A DNA stretch of 64,000 nt from [Flavobacterium] thermophilum (GTDB lineage Bacteria; Bacillota; Bacilli; Bacillales; Anoxybacillaceae): assembly GCA_900450595.1 (NCBI GenBank), contig UGGS01000001.1:1860001-1924000 (forward strand), read 5' to 3'. The translations under genes and the position numbers were made by a program. Of the stretch, positions 51,656-62,785 are shown piece by piece. The notes below the pieces were generated by a model. The model searched no databases. It was not told where the DNA came from and worked only from the letters and a program-made list of their open reading frames with translations. Within the stretch, counting starts at the first letter, position 1, and the number at the start of each line of letters is the position of its first letter.

Positions 51656-52774
51656 TTGTCCCGAATATATGTTGACCGCTTTTTGCGTTTTCTCATCGTC
51701 ATCGCGATCGTTGCGTTCGGCGCTGCCGCCGCCTACTATGCCGCAACATTGACGTACCCGTTTATCATTGCCTTTTTCATCGCCTTTCTCATCAACCCGG
51801 TCGTCGACTTGTTGGAACGAAAGGTAAAAATGCCGCGCTGGCTCGCGGTCAGCGCCACGCTCATCGTCTTGTTCGCCGCTGTCGCCGGGCTGGTGACGCT
51901 GTTGATCGCTGAGATCGTTTCGGGAACGCAATATTTGGCCAATGTGGTGCCGGAAAAATTCCAGGCGCTCGTCGCGTACATCGAATCGTTTGCCGCCAAT
52001 CAGCTTATCCCGCTTTACCAAGACTTGGCCGTCTTGTTTAAAAGCTTGAACGCCGATCAACAAGATACGATCATGCAAAACATTCAGGCGGTCGGAACGC
52101 AAATCGCGACGACGGTCGGCGAATTCATTCAGCGCGTGCTGCAAAACATTCCCCAGCTCATCGCCTGGCTGCCAAACGCGGCGACCGTATTTATTTTTTC
52201 ACTGTTGGCGACCTTTTTCATCAGCAAAGACTGGCACCGCTTAATGCGGATGGCGCAGCGTTGGCTGCCGGCGAAAGCCCGCACGAGCGGGAAAACGGTG
52301 TTTTTGGATTTGAAGCGGGCGTTGTTTGGCTTTATTAAAGCGCAAGCGACGCTCATTTCGATTACGACGGTCATCGTGTTGATCGGCTTGCTCATTTTGC
52401 GCGTCGATTACGCGATTACGATCGCGTTGATCATCGGCTTTGTCGATATTTTGCCCTACCTCGGGACCGGCATCGTCTTCGTGCCTTGGATCATTTACGC
52501 CGCCATCAGCGGCGACATCCCGTTTGCGATCGGGCTCGGCGTTTTGTATATCGTCGTTCTCGTCCAACGGCAAATTATGGAGCCGAAAGTGCTCTCCTCC
52601 TCGATCGGGCTCGACCCGCTCGCGACGCTCATCGCCTTGTTTGTCGGCTTCAAGCTGCTCGGCTTCCTCGGCCTCATCGCCGGTCCGGTCGCGCTCGTCA
52701 TCATCCGCACGCTCCACAACGCCAACGTCTTCCGCGACATTTGGCGCTTTATCGTCGGCAGGCCGACTTTGTAA
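51656..52774 (+). CDS. ytvI: AI-2E/PerM-family membrane protein YtvI (sporulation-related)
   Basis: 372 residues from a TTG start at 51656 with GGGGGTGA 6 bases upstream; an in-frame ATG at 51596 lacks such a signal. Seven to eight membrane helices in the typical pattern: two at the N-terminus (VIAIVAFGAAAAYYAA), a long soluble segment, and a C-terminal block with the family motif VDILPYLGTGIVFVPW and IMEPKVLSSSIGLDPLATL. The family includes AI-2 exporters and Na/H antiporters; YtvI is linked to sporulation. The ISLre2 element lies only 69 bases upstream. Confidence 0.88.
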   Translation: MSRIYVDRFLRFLIVIAIVAFGAAAAYYAATLTYPFIIAFFIAFLINPVVDLLERKVKMPRWLAVSATLIVLFAAVAGLVTLLIAEIVSGTQYLANVVPEKFQALVAYIESFAANQLIPLYQDLAVLFKSLNADQQDTIMQNIQAVGTQIATTVGEFIQRVLQNIPQLIAWLPNAATVFIFSLLATFFISKDWHRLMRMAQRWLPAKARTSGKTVFLDLKRALFGFIKAQATLISITTVIVLIGLLILRVDYAITIALIIGFVDILPYLGTGIVFVPWIIYAAISGDIPFAIGLGVLYIVVLVQRQIMEPKVLSSSIGLDPLATLIALFVGFKLLGFLGLIAGPVALVIIRTLHNANVFRDIWRFIVGRPTL

Positions 52775-52776
52775 AA

Positions 52777-52810
52777 AACAGCCTTGGCTCCACTGGCCAA
52801 GGCTGTTTCA
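52777..52810. terminator. Bidirectional terminator between ytvI and pyk
   Basis: AACAGCCTTGGC and GCCAAGGCTGTT form a 12-bp stem with A- and T-rich flanks. Confidence 0.85.
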
Positions 52811-52817
52811 GTCCGCG

Positions 52818-54581
52818 TTACAACACGCTGGCATGGCCGCGATAGACGGCCCCGAACCCGCCGTCCACCGTAATCTCCTGCCCATCTTTAAACAAGGTTG
52901 TTGCGTTTTCCACTCCGACAATCACTGGAATCCCAAGGCTCAAACCGACGACCGCCGCATGGCTGGTCAACCCGCCCTCTTCAGTAATGATGGCTGCCGC
53001 TTTTTCGATCGCCGGCATCATGTCGGCATCGGTGCTGACAGTGACTAAAATGCCGCCGTCGACCATTTTTTGCCGCGCTTCTTCCGCTGTTTTCGCTACA
53101 ACGGCCTTGCCGAACGCCGACTTGCGGCCGATGCCTTGCCCTTTGGCGAGAAGATCGCTGATAACGTGCACCTTCATTAAGTTCGTCGAACCCGTTTCGC
53201 CGACCGGCACGCCAGCCGTGATGACGACCAAGTCGCCGTGCTTCACCAGCCCGGAGCGCACCGCCGCATCGACGGCGACATCGAGCATTTCGTCCGTCGT
53301 GTTCACATGCGGCGCTTCTTTCGTATACACGCCCCACACAAGCGCCAGCCGGCGCGATACCGCTTCATTTGACGTCACGGCAATAATCGGCGCTTTCGGG
53401 CGATACTTCGCCACCATTTGCGGCGTTTTTCCGCTCACGGTCGGCGTCACGATCGCCGCCACATCCAAGTTGAGCGCGGTGTGGGCGACCGACTGCCCGA
53501 TGGCGTCGGTGATCGTCGTTTGGCTTTCTTTTGTGCGTTGGGACAAAATGTCGCGGTGCTCAAGCGCCTGTTCGGTGCGGAGCGCGATTTGGTGCATCGT
53601 TTTCACCGCTTCGACCGGATACTGGCCGGCCGCCGTTTCCCCGGAAAGCATGACGGCGTCGGTGCCGTCAAAAATGGCGTTGGCGACGTCGCTCGCCTCC
53701 GCCCGCGTCGGACGCGGATTGCGCTGCATCGAATCGAGCATTTGCGTCGCCGTAATGACCGGCTTGCCGAGCATGTTGCACTTTTTAATGAGCAGTTTTT
53801 GAATGAGCGGCACTTCCTCAGCCGGAATTTCCACGCCCAAATCGCCGCGCGCCACCATCAGGCCGTCGGCGGCTTCTAAAATTTCGTCAATGTTGGCGAC
53901 GCCTTCTTCGTTTTCAATTTTGGCGATAATTTGGATATGGAGAGCGTCATGCGCCTCAAGCAGCTCGCGGATCTCCAGCACATCGGACGCCCGGCGCACA
54001 AACGAGGCAGCGATGAAATCGATCCCTTGGCGAATGCCAAACAAAATGTCAGCCCGATCTTTCTCGGTGATGCCCGGCAAGTTGACTTTGACACCCGGCA
54101 CATTGACTCCTTTTTTGTTTTTCAGCACGCCGCCGTTTAACACGGTCGTGACGATTTCTCCCGCTTGCTTGTCGACCGCGTTGACTTCCAGGCCGATGAG
54201 CCCGTCATCAAGCAAAATTTTCGCGCCGACGGACACATCATCGATTAAGCCGGGATAGGTGACCGAAATTTTTTCCGGTGTGCCGAGCACTTCGCTCATC
54301 GAAATGACGAGCTTTGCCCCTTCCTTCAGCTCAATGGCGCCGTTTTCCATATTGTGCGTCCGGATTTCCGGCCCTTTCGTATCAAGCAAAATGGCGACCG
54401 TTCGGCCCGTTCGCTTCGCCGCTTCGCGAATGTTGGCGATGCGCCGCCCGTGCTCTTCATGATCGCCGTGCGAAAAGTTTAGGCGCGCCACGTTCATTCC
54501 CGCTTCCATCAGCTGCACGAGCTTGTCCACGCTCTCGCTTGCCGGCCCGATCGTGCAGACGATTTTCGTTTTCCGCTTCAT
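52818..54581 (-). CDS. pyk: Pyruvate kinase with C-terminal PEP-utilizer domain
   Basis: 587 residues. The catalytic barrel has [29 protein letters not shown], the [17 protein letters not shown] region with the active-site Lys, and [12 protein letters not shown]. The A and C domains follow. The extra ~110-residue C-terminal domain ([23 protein letters not shown]) is the PEP-utilizer mobile domain typical of Bacillus/Geobacillus enzymes, lacking full catalytic function. It follows pfkA at 27 bases; together they form the lower-glycolysis operon. Confidence 0.97.
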   Translation of the reverse strand: MKRKTKIVCTIGPASESVDKLVQLMEAGMNVARLNFSHGDHEEHGRRIANIREAAKRTGRTVAILLDTKGPEIRTHNMENGAIELKEGAKLVISMSEVLGTPEKISVTYPGLIDDVSVGAKILLDDGLIGLEVNAVDKQAGEIVTTVLNGGVLKNKKGVNVPGVKVNLPGITEKDRADILFGIRQGIDFIAASFVRRASDVLEIRELLEAHDALHIQIIAKIENEEGVANIDEILEAADGLMVARGDLGVEIPAEEVPLIQKLLIKKCNMLGKPVITATQMLDSMQRNPRPTRAEASDVANAIFDGTDAVMLSGETAAGQYPVEAVKTMHQIALRTEQALEHRDILSQRTKESQTTITDAIGQSVAHTALNLDVAAIVTPTVSGKTPQMVAKYRPKAPIIAVTSNEAVSRRLALVWGVYTKEAPHVNTTDEMLDVAVDAAVRSGLVKHGDLVVITAGVPVGETGSTNLMKVHVISDLLAKGQGIGRKSAFGKAVVAKTAEEARQKMVDGGILVTVSTDADMMPAIEKAAAIITEEGGLTSHAAVVGLSLGIPVIVGVENATTLFKDGQEITVDGGFGAVYRGHASVL

Positions 54582-54608
54582 CTTGTCTTCTTCCTTTCCC
54601 CTCGGGAC

Positions 54609-55568
<960 letters not shown>

Positions 55569-55637
55569 TCATTTCACCTCATTTGTATCAAATTCAACAC
55601 GTCCGACCTCATACATCTGTCGCTCTTGAACAACCCT

Positions 55638-55666
55638 AATGTACCATGAACATGGGCGGAACACAA
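55638..55666 (-). promoter_or_regulatory. Promoter of pfkA-pyk
   Basis: Minus strand TTGTGT (55661-55666) and TACATT (55638-55643) are 17 bases apart, with the start near 55631. Confidence 0.65.
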
Positions 55667-55680
55667 CAGCGACGCCTTGT

Positions 55681-55694
55681 TGAAACGGTTTACA
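55681..55694. promoter_or_regulatory. cre-like site upstream of the pfkA promoter
   Basis: TGAAACGGTTTACA has perfect outer half-sites TGAAA and TTTACA with two mismatches at the centre of the cre consensus. It lies 14 bases upstream of the -35 element, about -50 to -63, a position from which CcpA activates genes such as ackA in B. subtilis. Activation of glycolysis by CcpA is thus plausible. Confidence 0.5.
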
Positions 55695-55719
55695 TGAACA
55701 AAATTTTTTCATGGACAGA

Positions 55720-55754
55720 ACAAAGCTGCCCCGAAAGTCGAGACAGCTTTTTCC
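55720..55754 (-). terminator. Terminator of accDA
   Basis: AAAGCTGTCTCG and CGGGGCAGCTTT arms form a stem just after the accA stop on the minus strand. Confidence 0.7.
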
Positions 55755-56732
55755 TTATCTTGCCCGAATCGTTTCCTGCAAAAACGACACTTGGCCGATT
55801 TGTTTAAATTTTTCATAGCGCTGCCGGACGAGCGCCTCGCCGTCAAGCGCCAACAACTCTTTCAACGACCGGCGCAGCACGCGGTCCATTTCCTTTGCCT
55901 GCTCGTCAGCGTTGCGGTGGGCGCCGCCTTTCACTTCCGGAATGATTTCGTCAATGACGCCGAGCGCTTTTAAGTCATGGGCGGTAATTTTCATCGTTTC
56001 CGCCGCCCGTTGCGCCAATGACGCATCCTTCCATAAAATGGCAGCCGCCCCTTCCGGCGAAATGACCGAGTACGTGGAATTTTCAAGCATATGAATATGA
56101 TTGCCGACGCCAAGGGCGAGCGCCCCGCCGCTTCCGCCTTCGCCGATGACGATGCAGACGACCGGCACGGTGAGCCCTGCCATTTCAAACAAGTTGCGGG
56201 CGATCGCTTCGCTTTGCCCACGCTCTTCGGCCGATTTGCCCGGATAGGCGCCTTTCGTGTCGATAAAGCAGATGATCGGCCGCGAAAACTTTTCTGCCTG
56301 CTTCATGAGCCGCAGCGCCTTCCGGTAGCCTTCCGGGTGCGGCATGCCGAAGTTGCGGCGCAAATTTTCTTTCGTATCTTTGCCGCGCTGGTGGCCAATG
56401 ACTGTCACCGGCAGCCCGTCGTATTCGGCAATGCCCCCAACGATCGCTTCGTCGTCGCCAAAACAACGGTCTCCATGGCATTCGAGAAAGTTCGTAAACA
56501 GCCGCTCAATATAATCAAGCGTCGTCGGCCGCTGCGGATGGCGGGCGATTTGCACGCGATCCCACGGCGTCAAATTGGCATACACGTCGTTTTCCAGCTT
56601 GGCGAGCCGCGCCTCCAGTTTCTCGATTTCCGCCGACAAATCGACATCGGCCGTTTTCATAAACTCTCTCAGCTCTTGAATTTTGCGGCGCAGCTCAACA
56701 AGCGGCTTTTCGAATTCTAGTTCCGCCACCAT
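55755..56732 (-). CDS. accA: Acetyl-CoA carboxylase, carboxyltransferase alpha subunit
   Basis: 325 residues. N-terminal coiled region ([15 protein letters not shown]), then the crotonase-type core with [50 protein letters not shown] and [15 protein letters not shown], which form the biotin-side active site. With AccD it transfers the carboxyl group from biotin to acetyl-CoA. It overlaps accD by 16 bases, ensuring equal synthesis. Confidence 0.97.
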   Translation of the reverse strand: MVAELEFEKPLVELRRKIQELREFMKTADVDLSAEIEKLEARLAKLENDVYANLTPWDRVQIARHPQRPTTLDYIERLFTNFLECHGDRCFGDDEAIVGGIAEYDGLPVTVIGHQRGKDTKENLRRNFGMPHPEGYRKALRLMKQAEKFSRPIICFIDTKGAYPGKSAEERGQSEAIARNLFEMAGLTVPVVCIVIGEGGSGGALALGVGNHIHMLENSTYSVISPEGAAAILWKDASLAQRAAETMKITAHDLKALGVIDEIIPEVKGGAHRNADEQAKEMDRVLRRSLKELLALDGEALVRQRYEKFKQIGQVSFLQETIRAR

Positions 56733-57589
56733 CCTGATTCCCCTCCTCCCGCGTGAATGCGAAGCACAGTCGCCAGCGTCTCTTTCAGCTCATGGCGGTG
56801 AATGACGGCATCCAACTGACCGTGCTTTAATAAAAACTCCGCCGTCTGGAAGTCTTCCGGCAGCTCTTCGCGCACCGTCTGTTCGATGACGCGGCGGCCG
56901 GCAAAGCCGATGAGCGCACCTGGTTCGGCGAAGTTGTAATCGCCAAGCGAGGCGAAGCTCGCCGATACGCCGCCCGTTGTCGGGTGGGTCATGACGGAGA
57001 TGAACAAGCCGCCGTCGTTGCTGAATCGTTTGAGCGCGGCGCTCGTTTTCGCCATTTGCATCAAGCTTAACACCCCTTCTTGCATGCGGGCGCCGCCGGA
57101 AGCGGTAAAAATGAGAAACGGCACACCTTTATCGTGCGCTTGTTCGACTGCACGGGTGATTTTTTCGCCGACAACAGAGCCCATGCTGCCCATGCGAAAC
57201 GAGGAATCCATGACCGCAATGACGAGCGGATGGCCGTCAAGCGTCCCTTCGCCGGTCACGACCGCCTCGTTCAATCCCGACTTGCGCCGGTCTTCCTCGA
57301 GTTTTTCTATGTAGCCCGGAAACCCGAGCGGGTTGACAGAAATCATATCGGCATCATATTCGCGAAAGCTGCCGTCATCCAGCACGCTCTCGATCCGTTC
57401 GCGCGCCGGCATCGGATGATGGTAGCCGCAGCTTAGGCAAACGCGCAAATTTTTCACCAACTCTTTTGTATACATAATTTTTTTGCATTGCGGGCATTTC
57501 GTCATCACGCCTTCCGGCACCTCATGCCTCACTTGCTCGGAAGAAAGCGACGCATACTTCTTCTTTTTGGCAAATAAATCTTTCCACAC
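56717..57589 (-). CDS. accD: Acetyl-CoA carboxylase, carboxyltransferase beta subunit
   Basis: 290 residues from a GTG start with AGGAGGAG 7 bases upstream. The N-terminal zinc finger [24 protein letters not shown] (four Cys) is followed by the catalytic core with [26 protein letters not shown] and [11 protein letters not shown]. It binds acetyl-CoA. First gene of accDA. Confidence 0.97.
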   Translation of the reverse strand: MWKDLFAKKKKYASLSSEQVRHEVPEGVMTKCPQCKKIMYTKELVKNLRVCLSCGYHHPMPARERIESVLDDGSFREYDADMISVNPLGFPGYIEKLEEDRRKSGLNEAVVTGEGTLDGHPLVIAVMDSSFRMGSMGSVVGEKITRAVEQAHDKGVPFLIFTASGGARMQEGVLSLMQMAKTSAALKRFSNDGGLFISVMTHPTTGGVSASFASLGDYNFAEPGALIGFAGRRVIEQTVREELPEDFQTAEFLLKHGQLDAVIHRHELKETLATVLRIHAGGGESGWWRN

Positions 57590-57664
57590 GAGGGAGCTCC
57601 TCCTTTGCGTTTTCGCCTCTCTACTACTTTATCGAAAATGCAAGCGGTTGTTTGTCAAACGGTG

Positions 57665-58267
57665 TCAGTTCTGTTTCGACAACGGCGAAGGCCGGTGCCT
57701 CTCCCAGACAGCAGCAGCTTCAGCCGGATCGCGTTTTTTCAATGCTGCTAACAGCTGGTCATAAAACGAGTCGGCAAGCGGTGGGTCGGGCGCACAGGCG
57801 GAGGCAAACCCAGACAGCGCCCGCCAAATGCGGATGAGCAAGTAGTTGTCAGCCGCCTCAGCAACCGCCTGAAAAAACGGCGTGAAATCAGTCGGTTTTT
57901 GGCGAACGGTTTTTTCCAGCCTCTCCAGCGCATCTTCACTGCAGCGGAGGCAAGCGAGCTCGAGCAGCAGCCGTTCGATCAGCCATTTCGTTTCCGCCAA
58001 ATCCGCTTTCGCCCGTTCATTTTCAAGCAAAAACATCGCCAGCAACTCAATCAGCTGATGTCCGCCGACCTCGCACAAGTAGGTCCCTTCGCCGCGCCGC
58101 GTCTCAATCAGGCCGAGAAACTCAAGCGCCCGCAGCGCCTCGCGCACCGACGAGCGGCCGACGCCGAGCCGCTCGGCCAGCTCGCGTTCTGACGGCAGCT
58201 TGTCGCCCGGGACAAGGCCATCCTCGACAACGAGACGATGGATATGCTTCAACGTCTCGGCGTACAC
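57665..58267 (-). CDS. GntR/FadR-family transcriptional regulator
   Basis: At least 200 residues. The winged helix (about 15-70) has the GntR signature LPSERELAERLGVGRSSVREALRALEFLGLIETRRGEGTYL; the helical FCD-type effector domain follows. The start is odd: the first usable codon in frame is GTG 58267, 23 bases past a strong AAGGAGGGG, whereas the frame continues upstream as N-D-E-K with no ATG, GTG or TTG at the right distance. A mutated or non-canonical start is possible. A TGGTCTGACCA operator upstream suggests autoregulation. The gene next door encodes acetyl-CoA carboxylase, but control of fatty acid or organic-acid genes is only inferred. Confidence 0.82.
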   Translation of the reverse strand: MYAETLKHIHRLVVEDGLVPGDKLPSERELAERLGVGRSSVREALRALEFLGLIETRRGEGTYLCEVGGHQLIELLAMFLLENERAKADLAETKWLIERLLLELACLRCSEDALERLEKTVRQKPTDFTPFFQAVAEAADNYLLIRIWRALSGFASACAPDPPLADSFYDQLLAALKKRDPAEAAAVWERHRPSPLSKQN

Positions 58268-58357
58268 TTTTTCATCGTTGAACGGAGACCCCTCCTTTTC
58301 GGTTCATGCCATACTCCATGCGTGGGCGGCATGCCGTTCAACCGCAGCCAGACGCAC

Positions 58358-58368
58358 TGGTCTGACCA
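58358..58368. promoter_or_regulatory. FadR-subfamily operator
   Basis: TGGTCTGACCA is a perfect palindrome with the GGT-N3-ACC core typical for FadR-subfamily GntR regulators. It lies 91 bases upstream of the regulator's first start codon, in AT-rich promoter DNA shared with the dnaE 3' end. Confidence 0.7.
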
Positions 58369-58416
58369 CCTAATGGTTATACGATATAATAAAATAGCGA
58401 AATAGTAAAGGGGAAG

Positions 58417-61400
58417 TTATTTCACAGCAATGCGCCCGAAGCCGAATAAGGCGAGCAGCCCATCGACAAGCGGCGCTGTGAGCGCGACGGCGTACTGCTC
58501 CGGAAGACGGAGAAGCGTCCGCTTCGCTTCGTCATACAAATAGACCGGCGTAGCGCCGCGCTGCTGCTCAAGCAGCTGTTTCAGCTTGGACAATTTGGCC
58601 TCATCGGCCCGGCTCGCGTTAATGTATAGCGCCGACACGGGCAGGAGGCCGGCGCGGCGGATGATGAGCTGTCGCCTGCCTGCGCGCCGGTCGACCGTTC
58701 CAAAAAGCAACACAAAGTTTCCTTCCGCCAGCTCATCGGAGGCGCGGGCATAAATGGACGGAAAGGCGACCGCCTCCACTTCCCCGCTTTCATCGCTGAT
58801 TGTCACAAACGCCATTTCCTCCCCCCGTTTCGTTCTCGTTTTCCGCTGTTTGGCCACATAGCCGCCGACCACGGCCGCCGAACCGTGCATTTCGGCAATC
58901 GGCACCGCCCGGGCCGCTTGAAACAGCGGGCGGCAGACCGCGGCCGGATGTGGGGTGACGGCAAACCCGAGCAACTCTTTTTCCCGTTTCCGCCGCTCAT
59001 CCGGCGGCAGCGGGGGGGCATCCATGTATTTCGGCTTCAGCGACAATCCGCCTGTGTCCAAGTACGGCCCGACCAATTGCACGTGTTCGACCGCCACGTC
59101 AATGCTCGCTAAAAGCGAAGCCCGCTCCCCGTCCATTTCATCAAACGCGCCGGCCAAAACGAGCGCCTCAAGCGCCGGGCGCGGCAATCCTTTCGGCAAC
59201 AGGCGGATGGCGAAATCGAAAAAATCGGCAAACGGTCCGCGCTCCCGACGCTCTTCGATGATGAGCCTCGCCGCTGTGCCGACATGTTTCACCGCCGCCA
59301 GCCCGGTGCGGATCGCCTTGCCTTCGATCGCAAACCGATAGCCGCTCCGGTTGACGGATGGCGGCAGCAGCGGAATCCCTTTTTGCGCTGCTTCGCTAGC
59401 GTAAAGAGCCGTTTTTTCCCGGTCGCCGGAAGCGCCCGAGAGCATGGCCGCGTAAAAACAAAGCGGATAGTGGGCTTTAATGTAGGCCATCGCATACGAC
59501 AACAGCGCATAGCTGACCGCGTGGCTCCGGTTGAAGCCGTAATCGGCGAAGCGGACGATATGCCGGTACAATTCCTCGGCAACTTCCTTTGGATAGCCGT
59601 TCGCCGTGCAGCCGGCGACAAACGCCTCCCGCTGTTCAGCGAGACGCGCCTTCTCTTTTTTCGCCACCGCCCGCCGGAGCACGTCCGCTTGTCCGAGCGA
59701 AAACCCAGCCATGCGGGCGGCGATTTGCATAATTTGCTCTTGGTAGATCAGCACTCCGTAAGTCGGCGCCAAAATCGGCTCAAGGTCAGGATGGATATAC
59801 GAAATCGCCTCGTCTCCGCGCTTGCGCCGGATATAAGCAGGAATCATGTCCATCGGCCCCGGCCGGTACAAGGCGTTGACAGCGACCAAGTCTTCCAGCT
59901 CCGACGGCCGCAATTCCGCAAGCACACGCTTCATTCCGCTTGATTCAAGCTGAAAAATGCCGTTTGTCTCTCCGGCGCTCAGGAGCGCATACGTTTTTTC
60001 GTCGTCAAGCGGAACGCGACGCACATCAAACGGCTTTCCTGCCTGCCGTTCGATGAGACGCACCATTTGCCCGAGCAGCGTCAACGTGCGCAAGCCGAGA
60101 AAATCCATTTTGAGAAGGCCGAGCGCCTCGAGCGACCCCATGGCGTATTGCGTGAGCGGCCATTCGCCATGGCTTGGCTGCAACGGGACTTGGCGCACAA
60201 GCGGCTCAGGGCTGATGATGACGCCAGCCGCGTGAATCGATGTATGGCGCGGCAGCCCTTCGAGCGTTTGCGCGATATCCAGCCACTGCTTGCCGTCCGG
60301 CACCGTTTCGGCGGCGCGGCGGAACGCGGTCGACTCGCTGCGCCATTGGCGGATCGTCACCCCTTGTTTATCCGGCAAAAGCGACACAACCCGCTCCGCC
60401 TCGCGCCCGGGAATGCCGAGCGCTTTCGCCGTCTCGCGCAGCGCCGACTTGGCGCCGAACGTCCCAAACGTAATGATTTGCGCGACGCGGTCGCGCCCGT
60501 ATTTGTCCGCCGCATAGCGAATCATTTCTTCGCGCCGGTCATCGGGAAAATCAAGATCAATATCCGGCACCGACACCCGCTCCGGATTCAAAAACCGCTC
60601 AAACAACAGCCCGTATTGGATCGGATCGACATCGGTAATAGCCAAAGCATAGGCGACGAGCGAGCCGGCCGCCGAACCGCGGCCCGGTCCGATGAGAATG
60701 CCACGTTGGCGGGCGTAGGCAACCACATCGGCGACAATCAAAAAATAATCGCTAAAGCGCATTGCCTGAATGACATCAAGCTCATGCCGCAGACGCTTCC
60801 AGTAACGCTCATCGGCGCCCGGCACACGGCGGGCGAGCCCTTGTTCGCACAGACGGCGTAAATACCCGTCCGCCGTCTCGCCGTCAGGCACCGGAAATTT
60901 CGGCAGCCGCCAGCCGCCAAACGGGATGTGCAGTTCGCACCGATCAGCGATCGCCGCGCTGTTCTCAAGCGCTTCTGGCAAGTCAGCAAACCGGCGCGCC
61001 ATCTCATCCGGCGCCGCCAAATAACGGCCGCCATCCTCTTGGACGTCAGCAAATGGCACGCCGAGCCTGATCGCCTGCAGGCAGCGCCACGCTGCGGCGT
61101 CGCCGCGCTCAACATAACGGACGTCATTCGTCGCCACGACCGGAACCCCGGCTTCTTCCGCCAACTGCCGCAACGCTCCTTCGTACGGTGCGCGCGTCCG
61201 CTCGCCGCGCTGGACAGCCACATACAAACAGCCAGGAAACAGCTGTTGATAGCGGGCGAGCACCGCTTTCGCCTGCTGCCATTCCCCGGCGGCCAGCAGC
61301 GACTCGACCCGCCCTTCAGCCCCCGGGGTGATGGCGACAATTCCACCGCTCAACCGGCGGAGGGCGTCTTCATCGATCTGCTTTTCTTCGCCCATTTGGA

Positions 61401-61695
61401 TCATCGTGCTGATTTCGATTACATGGTGGTACCCTTCCTCATTGGCGGCTAACAGCACGAGCGGATAGGCGCCGTCCCCGCTGAGAGCAATATCGGCCGT
61501 CACGCCGATGATCGGACGGATGCCATGGCGCTGGCACTCCTTGTAAAAGGGCAGAGCGCCATACAGCACGTTGCGGTCGGTCAACGCCAAGGCGGGGCAG
61601 CCGAGCTGTTTCGCCTTGGCCGCCAGCGCTTCCACGGTGGCCGTGCTTTGAAACAAACTATAGCCGCTTGACACATGCAAGTGCACAAACGTCAT
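58417..61695 (-). CDS. dnaE: DNA polymerase III alpha subunit DnaE
   Basis: 1092 residues from ATG 61695 (GGGAGG 7 bases upstream). Order: PHP domain (1-240, FVHLHVSSGYSLFQS), polymerase core with the catalytic acids in SVPDIDLDFPDDRR and GRGSAAGSLVAYAL, tandem HhH, and the C-terminal OB fold (AFVTISDESGEVEAVAFPS). This is the DnaE (not PolC) type, which extends RNA primers in Firmicutes. It is shorter than E. coli DnaE, as usual for Bacillus. Confidence 0.96.
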   Translation of the reverse strand: MTFVHLHVSSGYSLFQSTATVEALAAKAKQLGCPALALTDRNVLYGALPFYKECQRHGIRPIIGVTADIALSGDGAYPLVLLAANEEGYHHVIEISTMIQMGEEKQIDEDALRRLSGGIVAITPGAEGRVESLLAAGEWQQAKAVLARYQQLFPGCLYVAVQRGERTRAPYEGALRQLAEEAGVPVVATNDVRYVERGDAAAWRCLQAIRLGVPFADVQEDGGRYLAAPDEMARRFADLPEALENSAAIADRCELHIPFGGWRLPKFPVPDGETADGYLRRLCEQGLARRVPGADERYWKRLRHELDVIQAMRFSDYFLIVADVVAYARQRGILIGPGRGSAAGSLVAYALAITDVDPIQYGLLFERFLNPERVSVPDIDLDFPDDRREEMIRYAADKYGRDRVAQIITFGTFGAKSALRETAKALGIPGREAERVVSLLPDKQGVTIRQWRSESTAFRRAAETVPDGKQWLDIAQTLEGLPRHTSIHAAGVIISPEPLVRQVPLQPSHGEWPLTQYAMGSLEALGLLKMDFLGLRTLTLLGQMVRLIERQAGKPFDVRRVPLDDEKTYALLSAGETNGIFQLESSGMKRVLAELRPSELEDLVAVNALYRPGPMDMIPAYIRRKRGDEAISYIHPDLEPILAPTYGVLIYQEQIMQIAARMAGFSLGQADVLRRAVAKKEKARLAEQREAFVAGCTANGYPKEVAEELYRHIVRFADYGFNRSHAVSYALLSYAMAYIKAHYPLCFYAAMLSGASGDREKTALYASEAAQKGIPLLPPSVNRSGYRFAIEGKAIRTGLAAVKHVGTAARLIIEERRERGPFADFFDFAIRLLPKGLPRPALEALVLAGAFDEMDGERASLLASIDVAVEHVQLVGPYLDTGGLSLKPKYMDAPPLPPDERRKREKELLGFAVTPHPAAVCRPLFQAARAVPIAEMHGSAAVVGGYVAKQRKTRTKRGEEMAFVTISDESGEVEAVAFPSIYARASDELAEGNFVLLFGTVDRRAGRRQLIIRRAGLLPVSALYINASRADEAKLSKLKQLLEQQRGATPVYLYDEAKRTLLRLPEQYAVALTAPLVDGLLALFGFGRIAVK

Positions 61696-61807
61696 AGACA
61701 GCCCTCCCTTATTCATCCGTCTGCGGACGAAAACTTTTCCATTGGCTGCATGCTCCGTCCCATTCGTTGATATACATAGTAAAAGAGAAAGAAAGGGCGG
61801 GGAAACG

Positions 61808-62149
61808 ATGGACGAAAAAGCAGCGTTTTTGCCGGCGTTGATCCAAAGCTATTTTATCGCGGTCGGCGTGTTGCTTGGCGGCGCCATCATCGGCGCGCTC
61901 GGCGCATTTTTGAGCGGCGGCCAGCCGCTGACGGCCATGTACCGGTTTGCCGGCGACTTGCGCATTTGGGCGGTCGTCGCCGCCATCGGCGGAACGTTTG
62001 ATACGTTTTACGTCGTCGAGCGAGGGCTGTTTCTCGGGGAAACAAAAGACATTGTGCGGCAGTTTTTGCTCATTTTGTCCGCCATGGGCGGCGCGCAAAC
62101 AGGAGTGGCGATCATTACGTGGCTGACACAGGAGCACATTTCGCCATGA
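61808..62149 (+). CDS. ytrH: Sporulation membrane protein YtrH
   Basis: 113 residues from ATG 61808 (AAGGGCGGGG upstream). Three hydrophobic segments: LIQSYFIAVGVLLGGAIIGALGAF, AVVAAIGGTFDTFY and a C-terminal one near LLILSAMGGAQTGVAIITWL. It matches YtrH, a mother-cell sporulation protein next to dnaE in B. subtilis and controlled there by sigma-E. It overlaps ytrI by 4 bases (ATGA). Confidence 0.9.
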   Translation: MDEKAAFLPALIQSYFIAVGVLLGGAIIGALGAFLSGGQPLTAMYRFAGDLRIWAVVAAIGGTFDTFYVVERGLFLGETKDIVRQFLLILSAMGGAQTGVAIITWLTQEHISP

Positions 62150-62649
62150 GAATTCCTCCGTATTACCAATATCCGTCATGGCAGCGTTTTTTCGCCGGCG
62201 TAGCGATTGGGGCGCTCATCAGCTGGTTTGTCTTTTTGTACATTTTCGGCGTCCTGCAGGAAAAGCAGGTGCGGCACGTCAATGAGCTGAACGAGCAGAT
62301 CGCCGACTTGCAAAATGAAATTCGCATTTGGCAAGAAGACTATATCCATTACAACAAAGAAATGAAAAAAAAGCTGACCGTGCAGGACGTGTCCGTCCAT
62401 CTTGTCAACGCCGAGCAATACAAGCTTGATTCGTACACAGCGTTCCGCATCGAAGACAGTGTGAAAGAAGACTTGTCCCATTTAATCACCAAAGATATTG
62501 AAACGGTGTACAACAGCCGCGAGCTGATCAAGCGGGCAATTGAAAACAAAACGTATACGATCCACGAAAAAGCGTACCGGCTGGAAATTCATACGCTCAC
62601 CATTTTCACCCTTTTGGCTGTGGAAGTGAAATTGAAGCCGCTCCCTTAA
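62146..62649 (+). CDS. ytrI: Sporulation membrane protein YtrI
   Basis: 167 residues from ATG 62146, which overlaps the ytrH stop. One membrane helix near residues 17-37 (AGVAIGALISWFVFLYIFGV), then a coiled coil (VNELNEQIADLQNEIRIWQEDY) and a mixed domain. It matches YtrI, needed for efficient sporulation together with YtrH. Confidence 0.9.
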   Translation: MRIPPYYQYPSWQRFFAGVAIGALISWFVFLYIFGVLQEKQVRHVNELNEQIADLQNEIRIWQEDYIHYNKEMKKKLTVQDVSVHLVNAEQYKLDSYTAFRIEDSVKEDLSHLITKDIETVYNSRELIKRAIENKTYTIHEKAYRLEIHTLTIFTLLAVEVKLKPLP

Positions 62650-62733
62650 CACGCCATGCAGCCGACAAACGAGAAAAGCCAAAACAAACCGACACCCCAA
62701 CGCCGACAAGAGCACCGGACGCTGCATCAGGCG

Positions 62734-62785
62734 GCAAAAGAGGGGGCGGCGCCGCATGACGCCCTTCTCGCCCCCTTCTGTTACC
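62734..62785 (-). terminator. Terminator of nrnA
   Basis: GGGGGCG and CGCCCCC arms followed by TCTTTT on the minus strand, directly after the stop codon. Confidence 0.65.
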
